The notes beneath the pieces were generated by a model. It made no database searches, was not told the DNA's origin, and saw nothing but the letters and a program-made list of their open reading frames with translations. 64,000 nucleotides of DNA from 54-19 sp038210655 (GTDB taxonomy: Bacteria; Chloroflexota; Chloroflexia; Chloroheliales; Chloroheliaceae), in contig JBBQWM010000002.1 of assembly GCA_038210655.1 (NCBI GenBank), forward strand, positions 62,001 through 126,000, given 5' to 3'. The translations under genes and the position numbers were made by a program. This document shows, piece by piece, positions 1 to 8,899 of the stretch; the stretch's first letter is position 1, and each line of letters opens with the position of its first letter.

Positions 1-2
1 TG

Positions 3-299
3 CAGCAATTTTACCGAGATGAGATGGGCAAGCGTGGCTGGAACAATGTCACCTCCAATATCATCAATAATGCTGAATTGGGTAGCAAAGGCGCGGTTGA
101 CGCTTTTGAAAAATTCGTTGGGGGCGACGTTAACAAAAAACACGTCTTTGGTGTAATTATAGTATCTCCCGATACTACCAATAACCCGGTAGATCGTTTT
201 CGGTCGGGCGAAAATCCAACCGTCCCAAAGGGTTACAGCGTAGTGATGACGGTTCAGGGTGCAACTGGTGTTCCAGCCCAGACCGTCACACCGAAGTAA
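3..299 (+). CDS. C-terminal fragment of envelope protein, paralogue of the next two genes
   Basis: The frame is open from the first base of the window, so the gene begins upstream and only about 98 residues are seen. The visible part opens with QQFYRDEMGKRGW, which matches the AFYASSMKEKGY and SYYETEFTKAGW segments of the two genes that follow. All three proteins share a compact alpha/beta C-terminal domain in which a helix ends in a [YF]Y...M/F..[KA]G[WY] signature. The paralogy is seen directly; the function is unknown. An internal ATG at 24 is methionine 8 of the visible frame and is probably not the start. Confidence 0.7.
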   Translation, partial: QQFYRDEMGKRGWNNVTSNIINNAELGSKGAVDAFEKFVGGDVNKKHVFGVIIVSPDTTNNPVDRFRSGENPTVPKGYSVVMTVQGATGVPAQTVTPK

Positions 300-432
300 G
301 GCTTACAGCACTTTACAAAGGCATCAGCCAATTGCTATAGAGGTCGGCTAAAATATTTTATGATCTGAGCGCTTTCTCAAACTAACTACTGTCATTCTAA
401 CGTCACACTTTTATTCTACAAGGAGTTATTCT

Positions 433-1065
433 ATGTCTAATTCTACTTCCGAGTCCAATCAAGTCAGTACGATGCCGCCACCCGATCCGGCTAATTTTCC
501 GGCTACCTCTGCCGAGGGTGGCGAACAGGATGAGGTTAAAAAGCCTGATCTTAGCGGTCGCATCTTTTTTGCGGTAGTGGGCCTGATAGCCTTGCTGGTA
601 GTCGTTGGGGCCGGGTTAGTTTTCTATGTTTCCGTGAGCAGCGCCAGTGGTCTGGGCGATTTGGCGGCCTATCCAGGGGCTGGTTATGTAAAAGTGCCGG
701 ACAGCTTCACCAATCAGCTAAAAACCGACCTCAAGCCGCTCAATCTCAAGGCCGAAATTGAGCTAGGATTGGCTCACGACGATCTTGGCAAAGTACAGGC
801 ATTTTATGCCAGTTCGATGAAGGAGAAGGGTTACGAGGCTGGTGCTATCGCCCCGGTGCAAGGTGGGCAGTTGTCCGGGTTGCTTCGCAGCTTTGGAAAC
901 GGTATCAAAGTGTCGGTTTATAGCAAGAAGGACGCTCCTTTTCATTTTGTAATTGCCTCAACTTTGAGCGAAAAAACATCGACAACGGCTAATAGTGAGC
1001 TTGGCCTGAAATCCAAACCTGGCGATGTATTGATAATGTTGGTTAAGCTTCAGAATATTAAATAG
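433..1065 (+). CDS. Single-pass membrane protein with C-terminal FYxxxMxxKGW-type domain
   Basis: A 210-residue protein. It has a Pro/acidic cytoplasmic N-terminus (1-47), one transmembrane helix (about 48-70, IFFAVVGLIALLVVVGAG) and an extracytoplasmic domain that starts with the YPGA motif and carries DLGKVQAFYASSMKEKGY. The ATG is preceded by AAGGAG at 420-425. It is the middle member of three tandem paralogues. Nothing in the sequence indicates an enzymatic role; a sensing or envelope-associated role is only a guess. Confidence 0.75.
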   Translation: MSNSTSESNQVSTMPPPDPANFPATSAEGGEQDEVKKPDLSGRIFFAVVGLIALLVVVGAGLVFYVSVSSASGLGDLAAYPGAGYVKVPDSFTNQLKTDLKPLNLKAEIELGLAHDDLGKVQAFYASSMKEKGYEAGAIAPVQGGQLSGLLRSFGNGIKVSVYSKKDAPFHFVIASTLSEKTSTTANSELGLKSKPGDVLIMLVKLQNIK

Positions 1066-1177
1066 CGCCAGAGTGCTTCTAAGCGCTCCGACGGGTATTC
1101 AGCCAATCAGGATAATCTAACCGGTTGAGTTAGACCTCGGTTTGTACTTCCTTCAACTCGGTAGAGAGGAGTAATTT

Positions 1178-2188
1178 GTGAGCAATAATTACGGTAATTA
1201 TCCACCTTCGGATAACTCTAATCAAGGTCAGGGAGGCTATCCACCGCCTGCCGGTGGTAACGGCCCTTACGGACAACCGCCTCAACCGGGGTATGGACAA
1301 CCGCCTCAGCCCGGCTACGGACAACCCCAACCGGGGTATGGACAACCGCCTCAGCCCGGTTATGGACAACCCCAACCGGGGTATGGACAGCCGTCTCAGC
1401 CCGATTACGGGCAGCCACCCCAACCAAATTACGGGCCACCCCAGGCCCAGTACGGTGGTTATCAGGGTGGCCCACCGCCCACCCCGCCCAAGAAATCCAA
1501 TTCCACCCCTTTGATTTTGGGTGGTGTCGGTCTGGTAGCGGTGCTGGCCGTGATAATCGTGGCGGTGCTGGTGCTGGGTGGTAACAAGAACTCGGATACC
1601 AACAAGCAGGCCGTTTCTACCCCGGTCGCCAGCGTGACCAATGGCTCTAATGTTAGCGGGGTAACAACTACCAGTGCGGTAGCTACCACCAGCGCGGCTT
1701 CGACTACGAGCGCGGCGTTAGGAACCCGTACTTCGGCGGCTACCACCACCAGGGCGGCGGCGACTACCAGGGCGGGTGTAACTGCGGGTAGTACGACCGT
1801 AGGCGGAAATAAACCCCCAGTCTATCCGGGGGCGCGGTCGGCTGAACTTCCAGCGGCCTTGAAAAGTCAGTTTGCATCGTCCATCGATAGCAGCACGGTC
1901 AAAAATGCTAAAGTTGATGCTTATATAGTCAGTGGAACCAGCGACAAAGTCAAAAGCTATTACGAGACTGAATTCACCAAAGCGGGCTGGTCTGACTATA
2001 CTTCTTTATTTGGGGACGCAACCCAGTTGCAGGCGATTACCAGCCTGGGCGGTTGGGTCTCTGGCTATCTAAAATCGCCCGACATCGCGGTGGTAATGTT
2101 ATTGCCGGGTAGTTTGGCGCAGGGCGGATTAGGCGTGACAGCCGGGGCTGACGAGCAAATTTTGCTAGTTTTCACCGCCAATGTCTAA
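1178..2188 (+). CDS. Membrane protein with N-terminal GYGQPPQP repeats, Thr/Ala linker and C-terminal FYxxxMxxxGW-type domain
   Basis: 336 residues. The GTG start follows GAGAGGA at 1164-1170. Residues about 15-90 are a Pro/Gly/Gln/Tyr low-complexity tract built on (GYGQPPQP)n, predicted cytoplasmic and disordered. One transmembrane helix follows (about 112-134). Next come a Ser/Thr/Ala linker (about 150-205) and a globular domain starting at VYPGARSAELP with SYYETEFTKAGW, homologous to the two upstream genes. Tyr/Gln/Pro-rich tails ahead of a membrane helix are common in bacterial envelope proteins and may promote self-association, but that is inference here. Confidence 0.75.
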   Translation: MSNNYGNYPPSDNSNQGQGGYPPPAGGNGPYGQPPQPGYGQPPQPGYGQPQPGYGQPPQPGYGQPQPGYGQPSQPDYGQPPQPNYGPPQAQYGGYQGGPPPTPPKKSNSTPLILGGVGLVAVLAVIIVAVLVLGGNKNSDTNKQAVSTPVASVTNGSNVSGVTTTSAVATTSAASTTSAALGTRTSAATTTRAAATTRAGVTAGSTTVGGNKPPVYPGARSAELPAALKSQFASSIDSSTVKNAKVDAYIVSGTSDKVKSYYETEFTKAGWSDYTSLFGDATQLQAITSLGGWVSGYLKSPDIAVVMLLPGSLAQGGLGVTAGADEQILLVFTANV

Positions 2189-2206
2189 TCAGGTATTCTC
2201 ATTTCA

Positions 2207-3754
2207 TTGAAAAGGGAGCGTCTAACCCACTCTAAAACGCTACAAACTGGAAAAAATCTAGGTTTTTTCCAGTTTGTTTTATCCAGGCCAGCCCTATTTT
2301 TAGGGTTGGCTATTTTTGTTTATATCCTGGCAATCAGCCTTTTGCACGCGCTACGTCTCTCCCACTTCATGAACGGTTTTGATATGGCCTTCTATCAACA
2401 GGCGATCTGGAATACCAGCCAGGGCCGCTTTTTGGAGGTGTCGGCGACCGATTTTAGCCAGTCGTTGCTCGGAACCGATGTCATTTTAATCTACGCTCTG
2501 ATGACCCCTTTTTATATGCTGGTTCCTTCGGCCTTGACTTTGGTAGTAGTCGAGACAGTGGTAGTGGCTGCCGGGGCCTTGCCGATCTACTGGCTGGCTC
2601 GTGACCGCTTGCAAAATGGTTGGGCCGGGGTCGCTTTTGCTATCCTCTATTTGCTTTTGCCTGCTGTCGAGAATGGCAACCTGTACGAGCTACGCGAACG
2701 TCCGATGGCGGGGGCTTTTTTGCTATTCGCCTTCTACTTCTGGCAAAAGGGGCAGTTGGGCTGGTTTGGGCTGGCGGCAGTGCTGGCCCTCGCTTGCCGT
2801 CCTGAAAATGGGCTGGTGCTGGCAATGTTGGGGCTGTACGGCTGGCTGGAAGGGCGGCAAAGACAAGCGGGCTTTGGCTGGCACTACATCTGGGGGCCAG
2901 TCGGGTTGGGGTTGGGCTGGCTAGGGGCGGCTTTGCTGGTGATCCAACTCGCGACGGGCGGCAACGGCTACGCACTCGGTTCGACTTTCGCGGGCGGGTC
3001 GCCTCTGGCGGCAGTCACGACCCTCTTTACCAATCCGGCCCAGGGCTGGCAACAGCTTTTCCCGACCGGGTCGGTTTTGCTTGGCAAGCTGCTTTACATT
3101 CCCTTACTACTGTTGCCCTTCGCTTTTTTGCCGTTGTTCAGCCCGCGCTTGCTTCTGCTGGCCTTGCCGCCGGTCGGCCTGAACTTGCTGGCAAACGAAA
3201 AGCGTCGCCTCCAATGGAACCCCTTTGATTATCACTACCAGTCGTCCGTAATGCCCTGGCTTTTGATCGCTACGCTTTTTGCGGTCGTTCGGTTGCGTAC
3301 CCAGCCTCCCAAATGGTTGCCTCAGTTCAAAAAGCTGACCGTTGGTTTGGTCGGCCTGACGTTGGCCCTGACTTTAACCCTTAATATCGGTTTGAACCTG
3401 GCAAATTACGATGACGAGTCGGGTGTGCCAAAGGTCAGGCACGGTTGGGGGCCAATCTTGCGGGCAAAGGAGAGCGCCCGGTGGGAGGAAGGCAAAACGC
3501 TCTTGAAGATTGTGCCGGACGATGCGCCGGTCGCAGTCAGCAACGTCTGGGCGGTCTACCTGACCCCTCGGCGTGGCCTGTGGTATTTTGCCGACCGACC
3601 GCTCTACTCGCGTCACCCGGCCCGTGACGCGCAGTACGTCTTTGCCGACCTGCGCGTCCCCGAAGAAGCTCAACTCGCTCGCCAGTTACTCGATAGCGGC
3701 GAATGGCTCGATGCAGGTCAACGAGCCGAGTACCTGCTCTTGAAGAAGGGATGA
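2207..3754 (+). CDS. DUF2079-type polytopic membrane protein
   Basis: 515 residues with about 10-12 hydrophobic segments. After the first membrane helix comes NGFDMAFYQQAIWNTSQGRF, the signature found in DUF2079 proteins (FDLGxFDQALWNTxxGRxF), followed by ALPIYWLARD and by ENGNLYELRERPMAG. The family is thought to be GT-C-like, but its activity is unknown. The only start that keeps the first helix is TTG at 2207; TTG 2306 would fall inside it. A perfect 14-bp hairpin lies in codons 13-24 (see 2243-2276). The last codons (AAG AAG GGA TGA) run into a heptad repeat that supplies the stop. Confidence 0.75.
   Translation: MKRERLTHSKTLQTGKNLGFFQFVLSRPALFLGLAIFVYILAISLLHALRLSHFMNGFDMAFYQQAIWNTSQGRFLEVSATDFSQSLLGTDVILIYALMTPFYMLVPSALTLVVVETVVVAAGALPIYWLARDRLQNGWAGVAFAILYLLLPAVENGNLYELRERPMAGAFLLFAFYFWQKGQLGWFGLAAVLALACRPENGLVLAMLGLYGWLEGRQRQAGFGWHYIWGPVGLGLGWLGAALLVIQLATGGNGYALGSTFAGGSPLAAVTTLFTNPAQGWQQLFPTGSVLLGKLLYIPLLLLPFAFLPLFSPRLLLLALPPVGLNLLANEKRRLQWNPFDYHYQSSVMPWLLIATLFAVVRLRTQPPKWLPQFKKLTVGLVGLTLALTLTLNIGLNLANYDDESGVPKVRHGWGPILRAKESARWEEGKTLLKIVPDDAPVAVSNVWAVYLTPRRGLWYFADRPLYSRHPARDAQYVFADLRVPEEAQLARQLLDSGEWLDAGQRAEYLLLKKG
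2243..2276 (+). terminator. Terminator-like hairpin inside the 5' end of the DUF2079 gene
   Basis: CAAACTGGAAAAAA (2243-2256) pairs perfectly with TTTTTTCCAGTTTG (2263-2276) around a 6-nt loop, followed by TTTT. It sits 55 bases after the stop of the preceding membrane-protein gene. It would be a sensible terminator for that gene, but it is within the downstream reading frame. Confidence 0.5.
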
Positions 3755-3945
3755 GGGATGAGGGAATGCAGAAGTCAGAATGCAGAAGGCAGAATGTTAA
3801 TCAGTTGATCGCGCATCTTGCAATCGCGCATCCTACAATCGTAAATCGTAAATCGTAAATCGCAAATCGCAAATCGCGGCCTCGCCCCTTCTGGGGGTAA
3901 ATCGTAAATTCCCTTCATCCCTTCATCCCTCATCCTTCATCCCTC
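3742..3945. repeat. Mosaic heptad-repeat block between convergent genes
   Basis: From left to right: GGGATGA-type heptads (3745-3765), an ATGCAGA-type run with variants (about 3764-3795), an AATCGTA-type run (about 3836-3880) and CATCCCT-type heptads (3910-3945). The two outer arrays are inverted relative to each other. Each outer array supplies the stop codon of the gene it touches, on both sides. Confidence 0.85.
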
Positions 3946-4871
3946 TTATGTAGCCAGTCAAGGAGGGCGCTGCGGCTGATGCGGCTGACTTTGTGGTCGA
4001 TTACCGAGACTTTGAGTTGGCCTCGGTAGACCGCTTGTCGCAATACGTCGGGGCTGATCCAGAGTAGCTCGGCGGCTTCTTTGAGGCTATAACTCTCCTG
4101 ATCGACCCGGTCGTAGCTGGCGTGAACTTGGGCCTGATCGGGGCGGTAGGAGATCAGGCTCTGACCGAGTTGGACGACAGTCGCGACGGCAGTTGGAAGC
4201 GGCAGATGGGCCGTATTCAGAACGAGGTGATAGTGGGAAGCGTCGCGCCAATCGGCCTGATAGTAACGCCGGACGTAACCCGCCCGTTGTTCGTCGCTTT
4301 CGTGGATTTGTCGTTCGGCTTCGGCGTGGGAAATATTTTGGAGTTGGATCAGCCTTTGTACCCGGTTGGCAAGCGGCGCAAAGACATGAATATGGGCGGT
4401 GGGGGTTCGGTTCTTGAGGACAAATTGAGCGCCCCGCCCCAGGATTACCGCCCCTCCACGGGCCGCTACGTCCCGGATCAGGGCCGCAACCAGATCGTGA
4501 TAGCCTTTGTGGATGGCGGCTTTGCGTTCCAGACCAGGGTCGGCCTGGATCACAGCCGTGCCGGTCGCTATGCGTTGTTTGGGGATACCGAAGGCGTTGC
4601 GCTCTGGTGCAAGAACCTCGCTGAGGGCTAGATCGTGTTCGCCAATGCGGACCTGGCTAACCAGTTTGCTGATCTCATCCAGTTGAGGCAGTACCTTTTC
4701 GTCGAAATCGGCCAATTCTTCGGCAGGGATACCGAGTTGCTGGGTTGCCAGTCGGATAATCTGACTATCGACATAGGGCAATCTCAGTTTGCGGGCGACT
4801 TCCTGGGCGATTTGCCGTCCGCCGCTACCGTGTTCGCGGGATACCGTTATCACTAAATTCTTAGAGGACAT
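3930..4871 (-). CDS. Cytidylate-kinase-like protein with C-terminal excisionase-type helix-turn-helix
   Basis: 313 residues. The N-terminus, ITVSREHGSGGRQIAQEVA, is the glycine-rich P-loop of the cytidylate-kinase-like family (AAK-type NMP kinase fold). Residues about 100-225 hold the remaining kinase-like core (VILGRGAQFVL, HIHVFAP). Residues about 255-310 (SYSLKEAAELLWISPDVLR) resemble the excisionase/MerR-like HTH_17 DNA-binding domain. The start is supported by AAGGAGG six bases upstream. A nucleotide-responsive regulator is plausible but unproven. The last residues, KRDEG, and the stop come from an adjoining heptad array. Confidence 0.75.
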   Translation of the reverse strand: MSSKNLVITVSREHGSGGRQIAQEVARKLRLPYVDSQIIRLATQQLGIPAEELADFDEKVLPQLDEISKLVSQVRIGEHDLALSEVLAPERNAFGIPKQRIATGTAVIQADPGLERKAAIHKGYHDLVAALIRDVAARGGAVILGRGAQFVLKNRTPTAHIHVFAPLANRVQRLIQLQNISHAEAERQIHESDEQRAGYVRRYYQADWRDASHYHLVLNTAHLPLPTAVATVVQLGQSLISYRPDQAQVHASYDRVDQESYSLKEAAELLWISPDVLRQAVYRGQLKVSVIDHKVSRISRSALLDWLHKRDEG

Positions 4872-5080
4872 CTTTGACCTCCTTCTCCGGCCTGGGCCGG
4901 TGTCTTACATATACAAATTCCTTTCTTAAATCGAAGCTAAATAGTCCGGGCGGCCCGGCTGAACAAGCGTTCCTACTTTAAGTTTACCACCGCTTGCAAT
5001 AGTAAAAATCCGAAGAAGAACCTATGCACGGGGCGCAGATGTACCACTGCAAAAATCAGTTCATCAGGAAAATCAATCTT

Positions 5081-5110
5081 ATCCTGTAAATCCTGTCTAT
5101 CCCTATTAAT
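5081..5110 (+). repeat. Orphan copy of the ATCCTGT...CCCTGTTAAT leader repeat
   Basis: ATCCTGTAA, ATCCTGTCT, ATCCCTATTAATT: the same 9-bp-period unit that precedes the ribosome-binding sites of mce, the 34748 gene and argJ. Here no plus-strand gene follows and there is no GAGGAG. Confidence 0.6.
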
Positions 5111-5126
5111 TTAAACGTGGTGGTTT

Positions 5127-6200
5127 TTAGATTTGGACGATGTGAGGGGTGGCTTGGAGGGCGTTGAGGTTTTCGGCTCCGATGCAAAACATAGTAATGC
5201 GTAGTTCGCGGGTCAGTTGCTCGATGACGGCGCTGACCGCTTCCGCTGATTCTTCGGCGGCTTTGAGGAAGGGTAGGGCCAGCCCGGCGGCATCTGCGCC
5301 GAGGGCAATCGCTTTGGCGACATCAACCCCGCTTCGCAAGCCGCCACTTCCGATTACCAGCCCATCTGGGTTGGCCTGCCGCGCCCACTGGATCGATTGA
5401 GCGGTTGCGATGCCCCAATCGGCAAAAGCGGTGGCCGCCTGTTGCTCGACTGGTCGTTTGATCCGATAGCTCTCGACCTGGCTCCAACTGGTTCCACCGC
5501 TACCGCCTACGTCCAAACCGCGCACGCCTGCCGCCTTCAGCCGTAGCGCTACGTCATACGAAAGACCATTGCCGACTTCTTTGGCGATGACCGGCACGCC
5601 ATCGCGGTCAAGCGCGGCGCATACTTCGGCAATTTTTGCTAACAAGCCTTTGAAATTGGTGTTACCGTTGGGCTGAACCGCTTCTTGCAAGACGTTTAGA
5701 TGCAAAATGAGGGCATCCGCTTCGAGCATATTGATGGCCCGACGGCATTGTTCGACCCCGTAACCGTAGTTAAGCTGAACCGCCCCCAAATTGGCGAATA
5801 GCGGCACGTTTGGCGCATATTGTCGCACCGCATAGCTGTAAACCAGTTCGTCGTTTTCGACGGCAGCGCGTTGCGACCCGACCCCCATTGCAATACCCCA
5901 TTCCTGGGCTGCCAGGGCCAGATTGCGGTTAATCCGAGCTGACCATTCCGCCCCGCCGGTCATGGAGCTAATGATAATCGGAGCCTTGACCGTTTTGCCA
6001 AACAAACGTTGGCTTAAATCTACTTCGGCCAGATCGATTTCGGGCAGCGCCTGATGTATAAATCGGTAGTTTTCCAGACCGACCGTGATACCTTTGGCCT
6101 GCACGTCCTCGTTAAGGCAAATCCGCAAATGATCTACCTTGCGTTCGCTGGTCTGGGCGGCTTGCCCGATATTGTTGTTTTCGTTTGTATGAGCAATCAT
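5127..6200 (-). CDS. fni: Type 2 isopentenyl-diphosphate delta-isomerase
   Basis: 357 residues, the normal length for the FMN/NADPH-dependent type 2 enzyme that interconverts IPP and DMAPP in the cytoplasm. Family hallmarks include RKVDHLRICL near the N-terminus, PIIISSMTGGAEW, GVGSQRAA, LHLNVLQEAVQPNGNTNF, PVIAKEVGNG, LDVGGSGGTSW and IGSGGLRSGVD followed by GADAAGLALPFL. It lies downstream of dxs in the same orientation, which suggests the two balance the C5 isoprenoid pool for carotenoids, quinones and chlorophyll tails. No clear Shine-Dalgarno is seen; a partial AATCGTA heptad precedes the ATG. Confidence 0.95.
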   Translation of the reverse strand: MIAHTNENNNIGQAAQTSERKVDHLRICLNEDVQAKGITVGLENYRFIHQALPEIDLAEVDLSQRLFGKTVKAPIIISSMTGGAEWSARINRNLALAAQEWGIAMGVGSQRAAVENDELVYSYAVRQYAPNVPLFANLGAVQLNYGYGVEQCRRAINMLEADALILHLNVLQEAVQPNGNTNFKGLLAKIAEVCAALDRDGVPVIAKEVGNGLSYDVALRLKAAGVRGLDVGGSGGTSWSQVESYRIKRPVEQQAATAFADWGIATAQSIQWARQANPDGLVIGSGGLRSGVDVAKAIALGADAAGLALPFLKAAEESAEAVSAVIEQLTRELRITMFCIGAENLNALQATPHIVQI

Positions 6201-6227
6201 GGGGATTTACGATTGTAACAATTCAGG

Positions 6228-6286
6228 TGTGGGAGGGATTTCTAATCCCGATAAGAACCTAATCGGGATTAGAAATCCCTCCCACA
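6228..6286. repeat. Perfect 25-bp palindromic hairpin between fni and dxs
   Basis: The left arm at 6228-6252 (GTGGGAGGGATTTCTAATCC...) pairs perfectly with the right arm at 6262-6286 across a 9-nt loop. It lies between two co-directional minus-strand genes. There is no T-tract, so it is more likely an interspersed palindromic repeat or an mRNA-stability structure than a terminator. AATCGTA-type heptads flank it (6205-6216, 6308-6326, 6374-6398). Confidence 0.7.
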
Positions 6287-6401
6287 ATCAACCGGGCTGA
6301 ATAGTTGCATACGATTTACGATTGAATTACCTATTTACACGTTTATCCAGTTATTACCAGACTAAGCATTTTCGTAATTCAATCGTAAATCGTAAATTCT
6401 A

Positions 6402-8315
6402 TTAGCTGCCTCGGACAGCTTCGGTCGATTTGCGGGTCAAGGCCAGTTCGGGGAACCAGCTTTCAACCTGCTTGACGATCCCGTTAGCGTCCAGTTGGTT
6501 TAACTCGCGCATAAAAGTCTGGCTACCGTGCGACACGAAATGGTCGTGTACCCCAACCCGATGGACTTCCACCTCGTTGAGTCCCTCCATTTCGTACAGT
6601 TCCATTACGGCGCTACCAAAGCCACCCGCCAGGGCCGCTTCTTCGACCGTTACGATCCGCCGGTATTTGTGGGCCGCTTCGATCAACAATTCTTCGTCCA
6701 ACGGCTTGACAAAGCGGGCATTGATGACCGCCGCTTCGATCCCGTGTTGGGCTAGAATTTCCGCCGCTTGCATGGCAGGATAGACTTCGCTACCCAGGGC
6801 GACCAGCGCCAGGTCTTTACCCTCGCGCAGCGTCTCGCCTTTGCCAATCGGCAGGGCCTTGAATTCGGTATCCATAGGCACACCGTAGCCGTTACCTCTA
6901 GGGTAGCGGAGTGCAATCGGCCCCTTGTACTGGGTGGCAGTGTAGACCATGTGCTGTAGTTCGTTCTCGTCTTTGGGAGCCATCAGTACCAGGTTCGGGA
7001 TGCAGCGCAGGTAGCTGATGTCGAACATACCCTGGTGGGTTTTGCCGTCGTCCCCGACGATCCCGGCCCGATCCATCGCAAAGATTACCGGCAAATTCTG
7101 GAGGCAAACGTCGTGTAAGACCTGATCGTAAGCCCGTTGCAAGAAGGTGCTGTAAATCGCCGCGACCGGCTTAAAGCCTTCGGTAGCCAACCCTGCCGCA
7201 AACGTTACGGCGTGTTGCTCGGCGATCCCGACATCATAAAAGCGATCCGGGAATTGCTGGGAGAATTTCACCAGCCCGGTTCCTTCGCGCATCGCGGCGG
7301 TAATCGCAACGATTTTCTTGTCCTTCTCGGCCAGTTTGCTCAGCGTTCCAGCAAATACGTCCTGATACTTCGGCCCCTTAAAGCTGGCTTCTTTTGCCAG
7401 TTTGTTCGAGAAGGGGAAGTGGGCATCGATCCGGCCCTGGACGCTTTCTTCTGCCGAAGGGTAGCCTTTGCCTTTGACCGTGATCGCGTGGATAAAGACT
7501 GGCAAATCGGCTCGTTTGGCGAGTTCAAAGGTCTCGATCAGGGTCGCAATGTCGTGACCATCGACTGGCCCTAGCCCGATAAAGCCGAGTTCTTCCCAGA
7601 TCGTGCTGGGGATTACCATGTCTTTAACGCTCTTCTTGACCCGCTTGGCAAAACTGAGCATTTCGCCGCCCAAAGGCAGCTTGCCCATCGCATGCTCAAA
7701 TTCGTCTTTCGCCCGCAGATAATGTTTATCGGCCCGCACCCGGTCAAGATATTTCGAGAGCGCTCCGACGTTTTTGGAAATGCTCATTTCGTTGTCGTTC
7801 AAAACGACAATAAAAGGCGTTTTCAAACTACCGGCATTGTTCAGGGCTTCCAGCGCCATGCCGCCGGTCAATGCGCCGTCGCCGATAACCGCTACTACGT
7901 CAAAATCATCTCCCTTGAGGTCGCGCCCAATCGCCATGCCCAATGCTGCCGAAATCGAAGTGCTGGCATGACCGGCTCCAAAAGCATCATGAACACTCTC
8001 GCTGCGCTCCAGGAAACCACATAGACCGTCGTACTGGCGGATTGTGTTGAAGCGGTCAACTCGCCCGGTGAGTAACTTGTGTGGATAAGCCTGATGTCCG
8101 ACATCCCAAACCAGTTTATCTACAGGGCTATTGAAAACGTAATGTAAAGCTATAGTAAGTTCGACCGTACCGAGATTACTGGCGAAATGGCCGCCCGTCT
8201 GCGAGACAGTTTCCTGTAGAGTTTGGCGCATATCTGCCGCTAACTCTTTCAACTCTTCCAGGCTCAGCTTTTTGACATCAGCGGGGCCTGTGATGCTATT
8301 TAGCAACCCAGCCAT
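6402..8315 (-). CDS. dxs: 1-deoxy-D-xylulose-5-phosphate synthase
   Basis: 637 residues, full length. This thiamine-diphosphate enzyme condenses pyruvate and glyceraldehyde 3-phosphate in the first step of the MEP pathway. Visible features are SQTGGHFASNLGTVELT at the N-terminus, the ThDP motif GDGALTGGMALEALNNAG (about 145-165), YDVGIAEQHAVTFAAGLA carrying the catalytic glutamate, and the C-terminal transketolase domain (GGFGSAVMELY). It starts MAGLLNSITGP after AAGGTGG. It is upstream of fni and probably cotranscribed, with a 200-base palindrome-containing gap between them. Confidence 0.96.
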   Translation of the reverse strand: MAGLLNSITGPADVKKLSLEELKELAADMRQTLQETVSQTGGHFASNLGTVELTIALHYVFNSPVDKLVWDVGHQAYPHKLLTGRVDRFNTIRQYDGLCGFLERSESVHDAFGAGHASTSISAALGMAIGRDLKGDDFDVVAVIGDGALTGGMALEALNNAGSLKTPFIVVLNDNEMSISKNVGALSKYLDRVRADKHYLRAKDEFEHAMGKLPLGGEMLSFAKRVKKSVKDMVIPSTIWEELGFIGLGPVDGHDIATLIETFELAKRADLPVFIHAITVKGKGYPSAEESVQGRIDAHFPFSNKLAKEASFKGPKYQDVFAGTLSKLAEKDKKIVAITAAMREGTGLVKFSQQFPDRFYDVGIAEQHAVTFAAGLATEGFKPVAAIYSTFLQRAYDQVLHDVCLQNLPVIFAMDRAGIVGDDGKTHQGMFDISYLRCIPNLVLMAPKDENELQHMVYTATQYKGPIALRYPRGNGYGVPMDTEFKALPIGKGETLREGKDLALVALGSEVYPAMQAAEILAQHGIEAAVINARFVKPLDEELLIEAAHKYRRIVTVEEAALAGGFGSAVMELYEMEGLNEVEVHRVGVHDHFVSHGSQTFMRELNQLDANGIVKQVESWFPELALTRKSTEAVRGS

Positions 8316-8899
8316 GTAACAATCACCACCTTCTTATAATTTAGCGCACACAAGCGCCACCTACCCTGTCCTGGCCGCGCCGGGAGGGGATACACTAACT
8401 CATTGCCGAGGTTAGGCTCGACTGGAAATTTGCAACCGTCTGAGCAACTTTGAGGCTCTGGCGTTGTAACAACGTTGTAGTCCAAAGTCTAACTATCATA
8501 AAGTCAATTGTAATCCTGACTTCTTACCGCGTCAAATATTTAGGCTACAATTTAGTACCATTTACGTTAGTTTTACGGTACTATTTTAATATTCTGATAT
8601 TCGACTTGTTTAGAAAGTTCTAAATATCACAATCATTATAACACACTTTGGCAAATGGTGGAGCAACGCCGCAATCCTTCTCTTAAGCTTAACGTTTGTT
8701 GAGCAAGTGTTTCTTCACTCAGAACCTGTTAGAGAAATCCCTTGGCGGAGCAAGGTCGAACAAGGGATGAGGGATGAAGGGGACATCCCGTGGCGGAGCA
8801 AGGTCTTACAATCGAGCTACTAAGTCCTCATCCCTCAGTCCCCTTTCATCCCTCATCCCTCATCCCTCATCCCTTCTTAGTTATGGCTCCGTCCGGCGC
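8316..8899. other. Intergenic region upstream of dxs
   Basis: A 584-base gap. No tRNA or convincing small gene is seen. 8500-8660 is AT-rich and is the likely promoter area for dxs. From 8741 it holds the repeat forms CTTGGCGGAGCAAGGTCGAA and GTGGCGGAGCAAGGTC, interleaved with GGGATGA heptads, followed by an inverted CATCCCT array (about 8828-8876). Confidence 0.6.
8741..8876. repeat. Heptad-repeat block with GGCGGAGCAAGGTC elements
   Basis: GGGATGA heptads at 8765-8780 face CATCCCT heptads at about 8828-8876. Between and beside them are two copies of a TGGCGGAGCAAGGTC unit (8743-8757 and 8791-8805), related to the GATTGGCAGAGCAATGTC element seen at 36668, 36733 and 63033. Confidence 0.75.

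Noticed and set aside
3836..3880. CRISPR array
   Set aside because: The AATCGTA units are 7 bp and contiguous, with no spacers; the same holds for all heptad blocks.
4122..4631. 169-residue plus-strand open frame
   Set aside because: Antisense to the cytidylate-kinase-like gene, which has a P-loop and a strong ribosome-binding site.
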